64,000 nt of DNA from Agroathelia rolfsii (lineage: Eukaryota > Basidiomycota > Agaricomycetes > Amylocorticiales > Amylocorticiaceae): the NCBI GenBank assembly GCA_018343915.1, contig JABRWF010000007.1, forward strand, positions 496,001 to 560,000. The letters are read 5' to 3'. A model generated the notes under the pieces. That model saw only the letters and a list, made by a program, of their open reading frames with translations. It was not told where the DNA came from and made no database searches. A program made the position numbers and the translations under genes. Of this stretch, positions 36,076-48,387 are shown one piece after another. How positions within the stretch are numbered: the first letter of the stretch is position 1; each line of letters opens with the position of its first letter.

Positions 36076-37385
36076 GAGGACGAGTATTGTTTTCATATAT
36101 ACCTCCGTTCACTACTTCCATTGCGATACCCACCTCTTTTCCTTGTCCGCCCATCTATAATTTTGACCACATATTTAACTTATATTCCTTTTTTTTTTTC
36201 TGCTTATTCTGATTCTTCGAAACATGCATGTATCATACCTACCGGACACGCCATTTCTATTAGAATCTATTACTCGCAATGAATGATCAATGATCAACGA
36301 CAAACCAAAGAACAATGAATCCAAATATCTGCTAACGATGACCAAAACACAAATTCACAAGAGTCGATGGAGCAACAAAAACCATGGGTATTTTTTTTTT
36401 TTACGATTAATACGGATGAGGAATTTATACGTGTGTAGTAGCAAGAGGGGTTCCTTTGGGAGTGTACGAGGCCTGGTTTACAGAAGAATTAAAGTTGTAT
36501 GTACCACGGCAACGACAAGAGGAATGACAAGGGAAAAGGATGCAAGAAATGTAGAAAAAAAAAGGGGGACACGTGAAAAGGTAATATGTATGTGCTTTAA
36601 AGAAAGTATGTGCATTGAAGGAAGACTGAGAGAGAAAAAGAAAATATGTATGGCGTGTGAACAACAGGTCGTCATGCAGAAAAGCAGTAGCAGCAAGTGC
36701 AGAAACATTGGTTCGATTAGAGAAATGGAGAGAATCAAGAGGAAAAGAGAGATAGAGGAAAACAAAAGATGTGGGATAGTAGGTGGTCCGTGGGAATTTA
36801 GTATGCAAGATTGTACGCATATAGTAGTAGTATTGTGTAGAGATGGCTGAAAAAAGGACAGGATAGTATCTTTGATTGAGGAGAAAGAGAGAGAGAGAGA
36901 GAGATGGAGATGAAAGCCAGGGTAAAGAAGATTGGAGTGGAAAACGATGAAAGAAAAATGCGGGAACACTACCAAGTCGCCGGATGGGCTATAACACCTT
37001 CCCTGAAACAAAAAAGGCATGGTGGGGTAAAGGTGGAACCCAAGGAGACGGAGACAATAAGATAACGTAAGAAAGAAAACAGAAATTGTTGATAGATGAT
37101 GATTGATGAGAATGAAATATTATAGTAAACCATTCCAAAGCAAGTTATAAAGCGTCTTATGGTTGTAGGTTCATCACGATGAAAGAGTAAAAAAGGAACA
37201 GATGATAGCAGTAAGATGTGCGACAGGAAGTGCTAGGACATGTAGGGAGAGAGGAGGGGGAGAGAAAGCGACTGGGGAGGGCGGGGAAGCTACAAACTGG
37301 AGTGTGATAGAGTTTGCAGAGACGATGACGGCCATCCAAAGATTACCGTGACAGCACCAAAAAGCGCGGGAGAACAACTAGACAT
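36076..37385. other. Intergenic between convergent kinesin-5 and Pumilio genes
   Basis: Purine-rich on the plus strand, with a GA repeat at about 36881-36903. Two overlapping long frames on opposite strands (36290-36850 plus, 36478-37020 minus) are low complexity and probably artefacts of the purine bias. Likely 3' UTRs of the two convergent genes. Confidence 0.45.
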
Positions 37386-40300
37386 TTAGGCCGTGACACT
37401 GGCATCGGCGGCGCTGGCGTTGACGACCTTGGCGAGCGTGCGTTCGACTAATGTGATTATAATAGACAGACGATGCAAGGCAAATCCACAGCGATGAAAA
37501 CGGACAAAAAATTAGAAAAGGAAAGGAGAATAAGAGAGAGAGAAAATACGCACTGGAGATCAGATGCTTCGTATGCGCGCCCGAGAAGCGTCGCAGGGCC
37601 GCTAGCTGAGGTCTGACTTTAGCGATGAACACCTCTTTTTGCTCACCCTCCGCGGCAGTTAGCGCACGCTGGACGACATAGTCTAAAGTGACGGGTGATA
37701 TAGCAAGCGACGTCAGTCATAAGGTCCATCGCAAGAGAAAAGAGAACGTAAGAGAAAAATTAAGGAAATGACAATCTGAAACGCAAAACAGAAAAGACGA
37801 TCAGCGGGGAACTCACTGGCATACTGATCTTTCATCATGACCATCAGCGTGTTCGTGCCGTCGGGCTTGACAGACATGATCTCGTCAACGAGCAACCGTC
37901 TCCCCTCGGAGTCGGCACAGACCAGTGCCTTTTCGCATACGTTGCTCGCAAACTTGTGGCGCGCCATCTGGAGCAGGCTCCAGCGCAGATGCTGGACGAT
38001 CATGACACGATCATGCACGCTACCGCGTTCAAGCAGGAATTGCACGACATAGTTCTGATGGTCAAAATAAATTAGTTCCGGATAATGTGGTGTAGGTGGA
38101 GAAGTAGCACGTACGCCAAACTGATCTTGCATAAGAGCACCAAGGTAGGTATGAAGCTCATCTAGCAGAGGCCGCACGTAATCATCTGGCAGATGTTCAA
38201 AGCAGCGCTGGAGCACACGGCACCCATAGGAGTGCGTCGCAAGATCATACACATGCCCGCGGAACACATGCACGAAGCCCAACCGATCAGGAGACACTCG
38301 CTCAATCAGTTTTTGCACCACCTTTGGGGGAGAAGAAAAGGCATGAGTATCATATAGCCGCGGTCAGTGAACGTCATTCGAACCATGACTTACATGGTTT
38401 CCATTCGCATCCTTGACAAGCCTCAAAATATGCGGCTCCAACTCGTACACAAACCGTGTTTGCTGATCGGGCAACACACACTCGATTGCCTTCTGCACCA
38501 CACGGCAGCCGTACATCTGCATTGACAGTGCGAGGACCTGGCCTTCCAATGCACTCGCCAATACTGTCTTCTGCACCTGGTCGCCGAATTCGAACAGACG
38601 TTGGATGACATAGTTGCCAAACACATCCTGTGAAAGAGGTAGGACACTGGCAGGTACAATCTCTGCAAAGACGCGCTCCCGCTCGTCGGGGGTAGCGGTT
38701 TCGAGTTTTTGCTGGATGAAGCGCGAGCCATGTTGATCACCGCTAAACTCGACCACGTAGTCAAAGATATCCTATAAAGGCACAAAAAGGCACGTTATTA
38801 GTATCGCTTAAAGACAGTGCATGATATATAAAAATAAAAATAAAATAAAAAGTTAAAATTAAAGAAATCAAATAGCATATACTCACCTTCAACTCCCACT
38901 TCTTTGACTTGTTTGCCCTAAACTCATCCAGTAGCGGGCTTCTCAGCCTAACCGAATTCGGCTGACCGTTGCTGCCTACACCAGCAGCAACACCGGCCGG
39001 CCTCATGCCGCCCACATGCGCAGCTGCAGCCGCGGCATTAATACCATACGCAGCTGCAGGTACGATACCGTACGGATGCGGCGCACCCGCGGGCAACATC
39101 GCCAGGGGCATCTGGCTCGCATACTCGGCGCCATGCACGACGTGTGCAGGATGCCCATACATCGAAGTTGCGCCGTTAGGCGATGGGGACGAGCGGATGA
39201 CGCCTAGGCCTTGCAAGCCTGGGTACATCTGTGGGAACTCGACAGTCATGGGCTTTACATCACCACGCATTGCTGCCGCAGCCGTAGCCGCTGTAGGCGT
39301 CATTTGCGAGGCAATAATGGGTGTGCCTGGTGCAGGATAAATCATTTGCGCATGGGGAGGGGGTGGGCCGTAAAAGAATTGCGAGCGAGCGAAGTCATAG
39401 TATGGTGCACTAGTCATCGTCGCTTGCGGCATTTGAGGCGTGGCAGGATACATGGCTGTTGCGGGCGATGTACTGGCAGAGGAGCCATATACGGATGGAT
39501 CGGGGCTGTGGTAGCCGTAGGGGTATTCAACAGAATGACCAGCTGGATAGTAAGCGGCACCATTATGCGCTGGGTACTCGGTTGCATACGGCGGGCGACC
39601 CATTTGGCCGGTAGACGGAACACGCGCGTGGGAGTGAGCATGGGCTGCCGAACGTGGAATTGGTACTGGTGCTGTTGAAGAGGGTTGCTGCGACGTACGA
39701 GACAAGCCAGTTGCAGAAGAGGAAGAATAATCATCGTCAACGGTCAGGCCGTGCAAGCTCAGTGTAAGGTCATCTACATTGGCAGACTGCGGCTGCAGTA
39801 GCAGATCGTGCCCGCCACTAGCTGTCGCAGCACTGTTAGGATACGACGAATTGCTTCCGTAAGTTGATCCCGCCTTGGTCCCGGCTGGGGAAGAAGCCGA
39901 CGGATATCGTCCAACAACGTCGCTAGTGCTGCCGCGGTTCATATTGAGCTCGTAGGGCTTGGGCGAAATGCTCGGACGCGAACCAACACCACTCGGCCGC
40001 CGACTGGGCTGCAACGCGGATGAGGGACCCTGTGGAGCAAAGAAAGAAAGATCAGGTAAGTCAGTCAGAAACATGGTATGTACATTTCTAGAAAAACGGG
40101 CAAAGAAAATTCTGCCGACGAAGTCGACATACCAACGGCGAAGGTGTTTTGTGCGGGCTGGCTGTGCGACTTTCGTCCCAGTTTGTGCCCGTTGATCTGG
40201 ATGACGGAGCCCAGGACTCTGATAGACTATTGTGGGAGGTCAAGTCGCTGGAACTGACGACAGAGGAGCCTGACGGGGTTCGCTGGGATGGAGAGCTACC

Positions 40301-40591
40301 AGGGGCCCACATTGCCTATACGTTTGGAAGAAAGGAGCAGAAAAGAAATTTGAACAATGTACAGTGGTGAGTACGTGGTGAGAACAAAGCAGGGACGAAG
40401 CCACAAACCTGCCAGTTGCCTGCCTTGAGGGAGGTGGTATCGCGGAAGAGAGGCATCTAAACCAAAAAAGGTCAACACGCGCCGAGGACACAGGAACGGC
40501 CCGGAAATAAATTTGATGGGCGAGGGTAGGGGAATTGGGTACACATACGTGACTCGGGGACTGGGCAGGGGAATGAGTGGCAGAGCGGGAG

Positions 40592-40622
<31 letters not shown>

Positions 40623-40719
40623 CTGTGGATGGCTTGAGCACGGTGTCTATGACGCCAGCTCCGGCGTGTGTGGCCATCTCGGCAGGAATAGTATGCACAG
40701 GTCTTGTGTCGAACGCCAC
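37386..40719 (-). CDS. Pumilio-family RNA-binding protein (Puf3-like)
   Basis: Binds UGUA-type elements in mRNA 3' UTRs and controls decay or translation. The ATG at 40719 ([20 protein letters not shown]) opens a long disordered region rich in Ser, Pro, Thr, Tyr and Ala, including a poly-Thr tract from a trinucleotide repeat (40592-40621) and a poly-Ala stretch. The PUF domain lies at about 37400-38770: [60 protein letters not shown], an [11 protein letters not shown] repeat split by an intron, [31 protein letters not shown] and TKHLI. Eight repeats are discernible. The last exon encodes [19 protein letters not shown]. The repeat sequences resemble Puf3/Pumilio more than Puf6 or Nop9. The domain is at the C-terminus, as in Puf3. 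Confidence 0.92.
40592..40621. repeat. Trinucleotide repeat (AGT)10 coding poly-Thr
   Basis: Perfect AGT/ACT repeat inside the Pumilio gene's first exon; on the minus strand it encodes a run of threonines. Likely length-polymorphic. Confidence 0.9.
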
Positions 40720-43455
40720 GGTGGAGGGGGGAAAGGTATGTAACAGTCAACGAGAGTCGTAAGCAACGAGTGATGGGACGCTCGTCGTTGTGTAAGTCGA
40801 GGACCGAAACGAGCACGGTCAGATATAAATTGTCCGCCAAACAAACGGCTGGCGGGGAGCGAATTAATTCAGATAATAATCGATAGTCGGAGTGCTAAGC
40901 TGTGCAGGGGCAGATGTACGTCAGTCGATTGCGCGAGGCAGAGCGTGGTGGAGAACCAAGACAGGCCAAAATGAGAACAGCAGCGCAAAGGGAAGAAAAA
41001 AAAACGAGGCGACACAAAGCGGCGGAAGTTAAACCGAGCCATTGCGCCAAAAGGACATGAGTTGTCTGGCAGCCTATAGGATCCAATAAACGATCATGAA
41101 ACAAAAGCACGCCGGCAGAATGCATGCATGCACGGCGGGAAAAAGAGCACTAAATGATAATCGATGCTGTAAGACATACATGGAGCAGAAGAGTAATATA
41201 TAAAGCTTGCAGGCACGCGATTGCCAGTGTTCAGTAGTAGACCATGGGGCCTGAAGGAGAGCAAAGAGAGGTAAGGAGTGTGTGGGCTGTAGGGAGCTGC
41301 TAGTGTGGAAAAGTGTTAGTAGTAGTAAGAGTAATATAATGATAATAATAATAATAATAATACAGCTAAATCAAGACTTTGAACTGTGAACTCGAACTCT
41401 GGAACCAATTTCGGACCCAGAAATCCACGTGGCGCGCTTCGATGGCGTCACACTGTGACGCACACGTCACCCTAATCAGATCCCGATCTTTCTTCCGGGT
41501 CTCGGACCACAAAAACTCAAATTGTAGACGCCGCCAAGATTCCCATCACGTGACTTTTACTCTGGTCCCTCTTCCCCAACAACTCCTGGGCGCGCATGCA
41601 CCCACAGCTCGACGGCAATCTGCAGGATGCACAACATCCCTGTCCTTTGGTACTCTTCCCTAAAAACACACAGGACAGGACAGGGATCGGCAAGAAATGG
41701 TGCTTTTGTCGTCATGCTCGTTGTTAGGAACCGCATCACCCAAGGAACCCATCATAGGCTATGGCGTAGCAGTAGCACCTGGCATATTCACTAATACCGC
41801 CGCCTACGAACTCCAGAGACATTGCTGTCTGCCTTTACATAACGCTTGGCTGCTGTGTCTCCGATTATTTTCCATTTTCATTGTAAATTCTAGTCTGACC
41901 ATCGAGCACAAAAGGCGCCGGACGGACCACCAGCGTCCAGGCTATGATGGCCAAGGGCGTGAGCCCTGGCTTTTGCTGTACAATATGTCCCAAGGAACAA
42001 ATCAATCAAATGGAACATCTTCTTTGCTCAAAAGAGCAATCGGCTGTTTGGATTTCCAAGGACCGATTTTGAGCGGAACAGAGCAACGTTTATTCGAAAG
42101 AAATCACAAATTATAGTGCATTCCGATCAAAATTGAAGTCAATGCCACCATATGCACATTATCAAGGGCTCAAATACGCCCACCATGTCTTAATGAATGA
42201 AATAATAGCTGTTCATCACATACAATGTACGACTCGGAGTTCTCATAGGGTTGCCTGCATGCATACGGAACACCCCCGATGAGCCCACTGACTTTCATTT
42301 CGGACGCAAACAATAATAATTGTAGACATATTTAGCACTGCACAACTAACCTATCGCTAAAATCGAGCTCGGCTATAGCTGGCGACATTTAGTTAAAGAG
42401 GGATCTTCTCATCGCTCATGTTTTTTATTTTATTTTACTTGATTTCAATCTGTTAAAAATATGTTACCAGTTGAAGTTTCCATTTTCCCACCCGGCGCTA
42501 AGTGCTCCTACCCTCCTTACCGCACCCTTTCCCTCACACCAATCATCGATCATACCGCACCGTCGTTATGAACATGCCATAAGTGTCAAGCAGGCACCAC
42601 GGCAGTGCCCCCTCCCCCCCCTCCTCATCCCCTTCAAGTTCTTCTTCGACACACATTTAATTATACGTAGTCTCGTAATAACATATACGTACGACAGCAC
42701 CATGTGCTGTCCATCTGTCTGTCCGTCCGCCCATTTACCCCGCTACTACGATGACGCCGCACTTGACATAGGCGGATACTGTACCGGTTTTAATTCAACG
42801 CGCGCACTTTGAAGCGCGGCGTTCTTTTTTCAGATCTTCTTTTCTTCCATTGTTTATTCATTTCCCCCAAGCGAAAGGCGAGCAAGATTGCAGACACATA
42901 AGGAGTAAGAGGGCGAAAGCAAAGGCAAAAGAGAAGCCTGAATAGACAACCAAGTAAAACACTGGGCAGAATAAGGGGATTAGCATTATAAGCAAGAGAA
43001 GAACAAGCTTCCAATGGGTCATTTGGATGATGATGTAAAGCAGCGATAGTGGTGGGTGGGCCAAAAAAAAAAAAAAAAAAAAAAGGAAGACAAACGTACA
43101 TATATGCGTGCTCAGGTTGTGTAAGAAAAAAAAAAAAAAAAAAAAAAAAAACTTGACAGCTGCGATGGGTATATGCATGCCCACATGAACATGTGTATAT
43201 ATGTGTATAGGTGCAAAATATGATATGATGAGTAAAAGAACAAGAGCAAGTCTGATAGCAATATGTACTAAAGAAGGAGGGAAAAAAAAGCTGCTAGTGA
43301 TGGTGGTAGTGAGTGATCGAAGACTAAATAATCCATCATTGTCGCTGTCGTCCGACGTAGCCTTTGTGGTTGTCAAGCATGCCAACCATGGCAGCATCAC
43401 ACATGTTGTCATCATCCTTGTCCAGTAGTTGACCTCTAGCCTCGACGCGGACGTT
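40720..43455. other. Intergenic, about 2.7 kb, no convincing gene
   Basis: Upstream of the Pumilio gene and downstream of kinesin-1. Contains an ATA/AAT repeat (41342-41362), a CACGTG at 41547-41552 and long A runs (43063-43084 and 43126-43151) in the probable kinesin-1 3' region. Plus-strand frames at 41379-41663, 41697-42116 and 42471-42812 have no motif or splice partners and are treated as doubtful. Confidence 0.45.
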
Positions 43456-44049
43456 TCACCGAGAGTTGAAGAACCATGAAGCCCGTTTACCTGTTGTGGT
43501 TGCAGGGTCATATCAGTATTTTTTTGTTTGTATTATAGAAGCGTTCTCCTTCAGCTATCCTGACAGGAAAGCAACGCGAGGACAGCAAAATGAAAAGCAT
43601 ATACGTACCAGGACTATGGCAAGGAGAGGATACAGCAGGGATGCGTGCATACATATGAGCCGACGCGGTTAGCCACGATAAAGGCGGGGAAAGAGAAGGA
43701 ACGACAACGGAAAGGAACGGAAGGATTGAATGTAATAAAAAAAAGAGTACAGTCAGCAAGAACAGTTTGGGGTAAGAGATGAATAAATGGCACGGAAAAA
43801 AGAACTTACGCTTCTTCATTCTGCAACCTGGAGAGGGGATTGGCGGACGAGCCTCCACCACCAGAGATCGGCGTGGGCAATGAACCGCCCGCGGCGGCGC
43901 CCCCACCACCCCGGAGGGGCTTAGCTATCCGACTGCCGAAGCTAAGTGGTGCGGCGCTCTGAGCCTTGTTAGCTGCATCGATATATTCGCACGGATATAT
44001 CAATGCCAATAAAGACGACCGCAGCAGAGAAAAATACAAGAACAAGGGC

Positions 44050-44093
<44 letters not shown>

Positions 44094-47000
44094 AGAAGAG
44101 ATCAATTGTTTCAGCTCAACACTGATCGGAAACAGGAACTGCCAAAGAAAGTGTGAAAACTGACCTCGAGCTTGGTCTAGTCTCTCCTTCACCGCGGCCA
44201 GCTGCGCCTCAAACTTCTGGTTCTGATGTGACAATCTCCGGTCAGCATCCTGTAACATCGCCTCCAGGTTCTGAATACGCTCATTTCGTGCTAGAAGCTT
44301 GCGCTCTGCGATGCCCGCTTCTTTCTTCAGAGACGTATTTTGGTCGACAAGCTGTGGGCGATGGGTAAGATGTATATGAACAAAATGAACAGCAGTAAAA
44401 TAGAGAACGCAGAAGAAAAGAATACGCACTTGCTTCTGGACGAGCGTTAGCTGCTCGAGGTTGCGTTCAAGGAAGGCCATCTTCTTCTGCTGCGCTTTGC
44501 TATTACTGTTCTTGATGACGTTCGTGTATTGCTCTTTGATCTCGTCGAGCTGCAACTCGAGTTCCACAACCTTAAAAAAAAGGGGGGCAACTATGAGCCT
44601 ATTTCCCTCATCTATTGATAGAAAAAAACGCTTCCATGCCTTTTCGCAGCGGTTCTGCAAGTCGCGCATAAGAGATTTCTTGACGCCTTCAAATTCGGCG
44701 AGTTGCACGTTGATGGCCTTGCGTGTACGCTCGAGATCTTGAGCGCTCTCCGCAAGGTTCTTGCCTCCCTCAATACCGGCAGAGGTGACCGCAAACGCAC
44801 GCTAAAAAGTTGTAAATATTTAGTATCATCAGCACTGTTGCATATATGCATTAAGAGAAAATCAATCACCTTGAGCTCCTCGTTGACACTCTTGAGACCG
44901 TCCACGGTGGTGTTCAAGCTACGGACCTCGTTTGCGCGCATCTCGAGTTGCGCTTTGAGATCCGCGACCTCGCTCAGATGAGCTTCGCGCTTGGCGGCAT
45001 ACTGTGTCTCCAGCTTGGCCTGCATTGAATAGAATAATAAGAAATATTATAAAAACAAAATCCTACAAGCTTGCCACCATACCTTGAGATCAGCCATCGA
45101 CTCTGCAATATCAACATTGCTCGTCTCCTCATCCCTTATCGTCTTCTCCAGTAGCTCCTCGTACTCCGTCTCGAGCGATCCCAAGCGTGTCTCGAGCTCG
45201 TCGCGGCGTCTGACGGCCATCTCGTACTCCTCCTGGCTCATGCGCAGGCGGTCCACGGTCTCGCGCAGGACAGACTGGCCATCGATGAGATTTCGGCGGA
45301 TGGCGGTCAGATCGTCGCTGGTCAGACCCGCCACGCCATTCTCGGTCGAATCGAGGTTATCCAGCTTAGTGAGAAGTGCGCGGAGCTGTTCTTCCTTTTC
45401 TGAGAATGCACCTTGCTGTTGATTTAGAGTTTTTTTATTTTTATTTTTCAGTACGTGATGAGCATCAAGGCGAGAGAAACATCAAATCCACTCACGCCAT
45501 CGAACTTGGCCATCATAAGTGCCATCTTTTCTTGCTTCTTCTTCTCCTTGTCGTCGGTGGATGTCTCCTTCTGGCTCGATTTGAGCTCGAGAATGGTCTT
45601 TTGGAGCTCCTTGAGCTCGGCTTTGGCGTCCGAGTTTTGCTCCTTGAGGATGTCCATCGTGATCGCCGCCTCCTTGTTGTCGTAGTCGAGCCGCTCGACC
45701 TGGAGACGGAGCTCGTTCACCTGACCGGACATGGCTTTGTTTTCCTATAACCGCACACCAACATATCAGCCACCCAAAAAGATCATCATCGACTTGGAAG
45801 AAAAAAGAGACAACTCACGGCCGACAATCCCGCTTCCTGCTCCTTCAAGAACGTCAACTCCTCCTTCAATTCCTTGACCAGCTTTTCCGCTGCTACTAAC
45901 GCACTCTCCTTCTCCGCCAACTGGTCGCTCAGCTCGTTCTCGCGCCTCAAGAACTCCTCCCGCTCGTCCTTCTCGAGCCCGACGACGGTCGGCGTCTGCG
46001 GTCGGCTGTCCAGCTCGCGCAGGCTTTCCACGGCGGGGATCATCGGCGTCATGCTTCTGGACGGCGTGCCGGTACCACTCGTGCTGCTGCTCGCCGGTGC
46101 CGTCTTCTTCGCCGGTGGGGCAGGTGCAGCGGGTGTGGTACCAGCTGCGGCACCAGCAGGCGTCGCCCACGCTGCCTCCTCCACGCGCCCGCCCGCACGC
46201 CAGATCGCAAGCTCCGCCTCGAGCGCAGCGATGTACTTTTCGTGCGCGCTGTTTTTCGCGTTCGCCTTGGACAGCAGGCCCTTGAGCTCGAGCGGGGACA
46301 GCTCTGCGTTCACGCGCGCCGTGTTCTTGATCGACTTGGCGCGGATACCGAAGCGCAGCGTTGACAGCGTCTCCGTCTCGTTGTACGATGACGGCGAGCA
46401 GTTGATGATCAGCGTCGTGCGGGAGTTGCCACCAAGTGATTCGGAGAGGATACGCGTCAGTTTCGAGTCACGGTAGGGGATGTGTTTTGTCTAGATTATA
46501 TTTGTCCGCAAAGAAGGAGAAAAGGTTAAGTATTTTAAAAAAGCAAAAACAAAGATCCTCCAGGGTACCTTGCCATCCGTCAGTGCGTTAATGACCATAC
46601 CCAGCGCAGACAGCGACTTGTTGATCTTCTTGGCTTCCTCGAGCGTCTGACCCGTCGCGCCCGTCTTACCCACCTTCTCCGAACCGGCAAGATCGACGAG
46701 GTAGAGATTCCCGTTCTTCTGCGCACCCGACTCAGTGTTGCGCTGCTGGATCGAGATAAGGAAGATGGAGTGCGATCGCGAGGATTCGGCGTTCATGTCT
46801 GGATAAATAATAAAAATGCGTTAGTATTGGATTGAATGGGTTTTTTTTTTTCTTATCTATCGGGAAAAAGAGGTCTCACTTGTTGCAGTTACCACACGCG
46901 CCTGGCCACCGGTACGCATGATCTCGTATACCTCCCTTGCGTTGCTGACGTAGTAATCCGAGAGGCCCTTGACGTAGACACCCTTGGATTTCTCTTCGTG

Positions 47001-47976
47001 CACTTGCAGGTTATCATTTTGTGCTGGATAAAGGAGAAACGAAATACGCATAAGAGTCATGCATGGATCAACAATAATACCATGAAACGGCCAGTAACGT
47101 ACGAGCAAGCAAATCTCGTATTCGCTCGAGATAGATCTCCATATAAGACACCTTGACGAGGTACTCGAGGTGTGCCTCGGACTCGATGATGTGCTGGAAG
47201 ATGTGTTCGGTGATGCGGGGGATGATACCCTTTAGCTCATGGTCGTCGATGTCTGCGCCCTGTTTTCACAAAATAAGATATGAGAAAAAGAGGCGAGAAC
47301 GGATTGGTGGATGAATGGATTTGTCCCGCTCCCTACCATCATTGTGAACGTCTTGCCACTACCAGTCTGGCCGTAGGCGAATACAGTGCCGTTGTAGCCA
47401 TCGCAAACATCTATTGTCTTTGTAGTCAGTATTGCTAATATACCAAGCCAATTCAAAACACACCTTGTACGATACTATTATCCATTGACAGAAACAATCA
47501 GTAAAGCAAGCCACACAGGCTCGCCATCCAAAAAGAATAGAAGGCCCTCTCGCTCACTCTTTGACACCATAATCAAATACCTCATGCTGCTTCGTGCCCA
47601 TAGGGAACACCCTATCGAACGTGAACCCATCCTTTTCGGCCGCGTTGCGCATTACGACCGTTGTACGCGTATCCTCGAACTGGGCGACGATCTCGCCGCC
47701 CTCGCGCTGCTCGATGGCATTCACGGGCCGGAATCTGGATCGTCGGGGGCATCGTGGACATCGTCGTCGTGATCAGTATTATCGTGACAGTTGGCGTTTA
47801 GGTCGTTGTAGGTCCAAATGGTGAGGCGCGGATTGTGAATACGCATATGGGAGATGGCGAGAGAATTTGAAAGAAAGCGGATGAGATAAACTCCATGCCA
47901 GTAGTGTGCGCACAATGATAGCAACAAAAACGCACCGGCAGATGACCTTGATATTGTTGCTTTTGCTAGAAGACAT
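43456..47976 (-). CDS. Conventional kinesin (kinesin-1 heavy chain)
   Basis: Plus-end cargo motor for vesicles, endosomes and nuclei in hyphae. Exon 1 gives [14 protein letters not shown], spliced to [19 protein letters not shown]. The motor shows [21 protein letters not shown]-loop [32 protein letters not shown], switch [26 protein letters not shown] and the neck region. A long multi-exon coiled-coil stalk follows (about 44050-46300). The tail has [17 protein letters not shown], the region related to the IAK autoinhibitory motif, then [11 protein letters not shown]. The frame then either stops at 43806 or, by splicing through a 5-nt microexon (43609-43613), continues [13 protein letters not shown] to a stop at 43456. 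A 37-A run (44054-44090) lies in an intron. The family call is very secure; the exact C-terminus is inference. Confidence 0.95.
44054..44090. repeat. A37 homopolymer in a kinesin-1 intron
   Basis: Perfect run of 37 A (T on the coding strand) in the intron between the stalk and tail exons. Unusually long; prone to length change and assembly error. Confidence 0.9.
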
Positions 47977-48387
47977 TACGGTGCGCTCTTCCTTTGACGG
48001 TAGTCTTGAAGTTAGGTCTGTTATGATAGTATATTATACTACTGGCTCGAGCCTTCCGAGTCCTCTTGAGACGAGGAAAGATCGGCAGGAGGATACGAGG
48101 ACGATAAAATTCCTCTGTGGTGTAATCTAATTCGTGACTGGGTCGTGCAGCGTCGATGTGGAGAGAGATAGGCAAGATGAGAGAGAAGAGAGAGAGACAG
48201 CGAGCAGGCGTGCGTGTGTCCAGGGAGAAGGACAGGCCAATGGTCGGCTAAGTCCAGTTGCCAGTGAGCAAGGCGACGACGACGCAAAATCGCAATCGGT
48301 CTCAGTTGTAACAACAACAAAGAGTGTTCTTGAAATACTATTATGACTCATTGTATACATAATTATGTTTAGTCTTATATATCAAAT
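47977..48387. other. Intergenic: kinesin-1 upstream region
   Basis: Lies upstream of kinesin-1 and just past the stop of the F-box/LRR-like gene, both on the minus strand. A purine-rich stretch (48165-48205) is the only notable composition. No gene was recognised. Confidence 0.4.

Noticed and set aside
36290..37020. Long overlapping frames of 186 and 180 codons on opposite strands
   Set aside because: Purine/pyrimidine-biased low-complexity DNA keeps both strands open; no motif, no splice partners, and the position is that of 3' UTRs of convergent genes.
39211..39678. 155-codon frame antisense to the Pumilio N-terminal region
   Set aside because: Shadow of the low-complexity coding exon; rich in Arg/Trp/Cys as expected of an antisense frame.
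41697..42116. 139-codon plus-strand frame upstream of the Pumilio gene
   Set aside because: No domain, signal or conserved segment; composition like the surrounding non-coding DNA.
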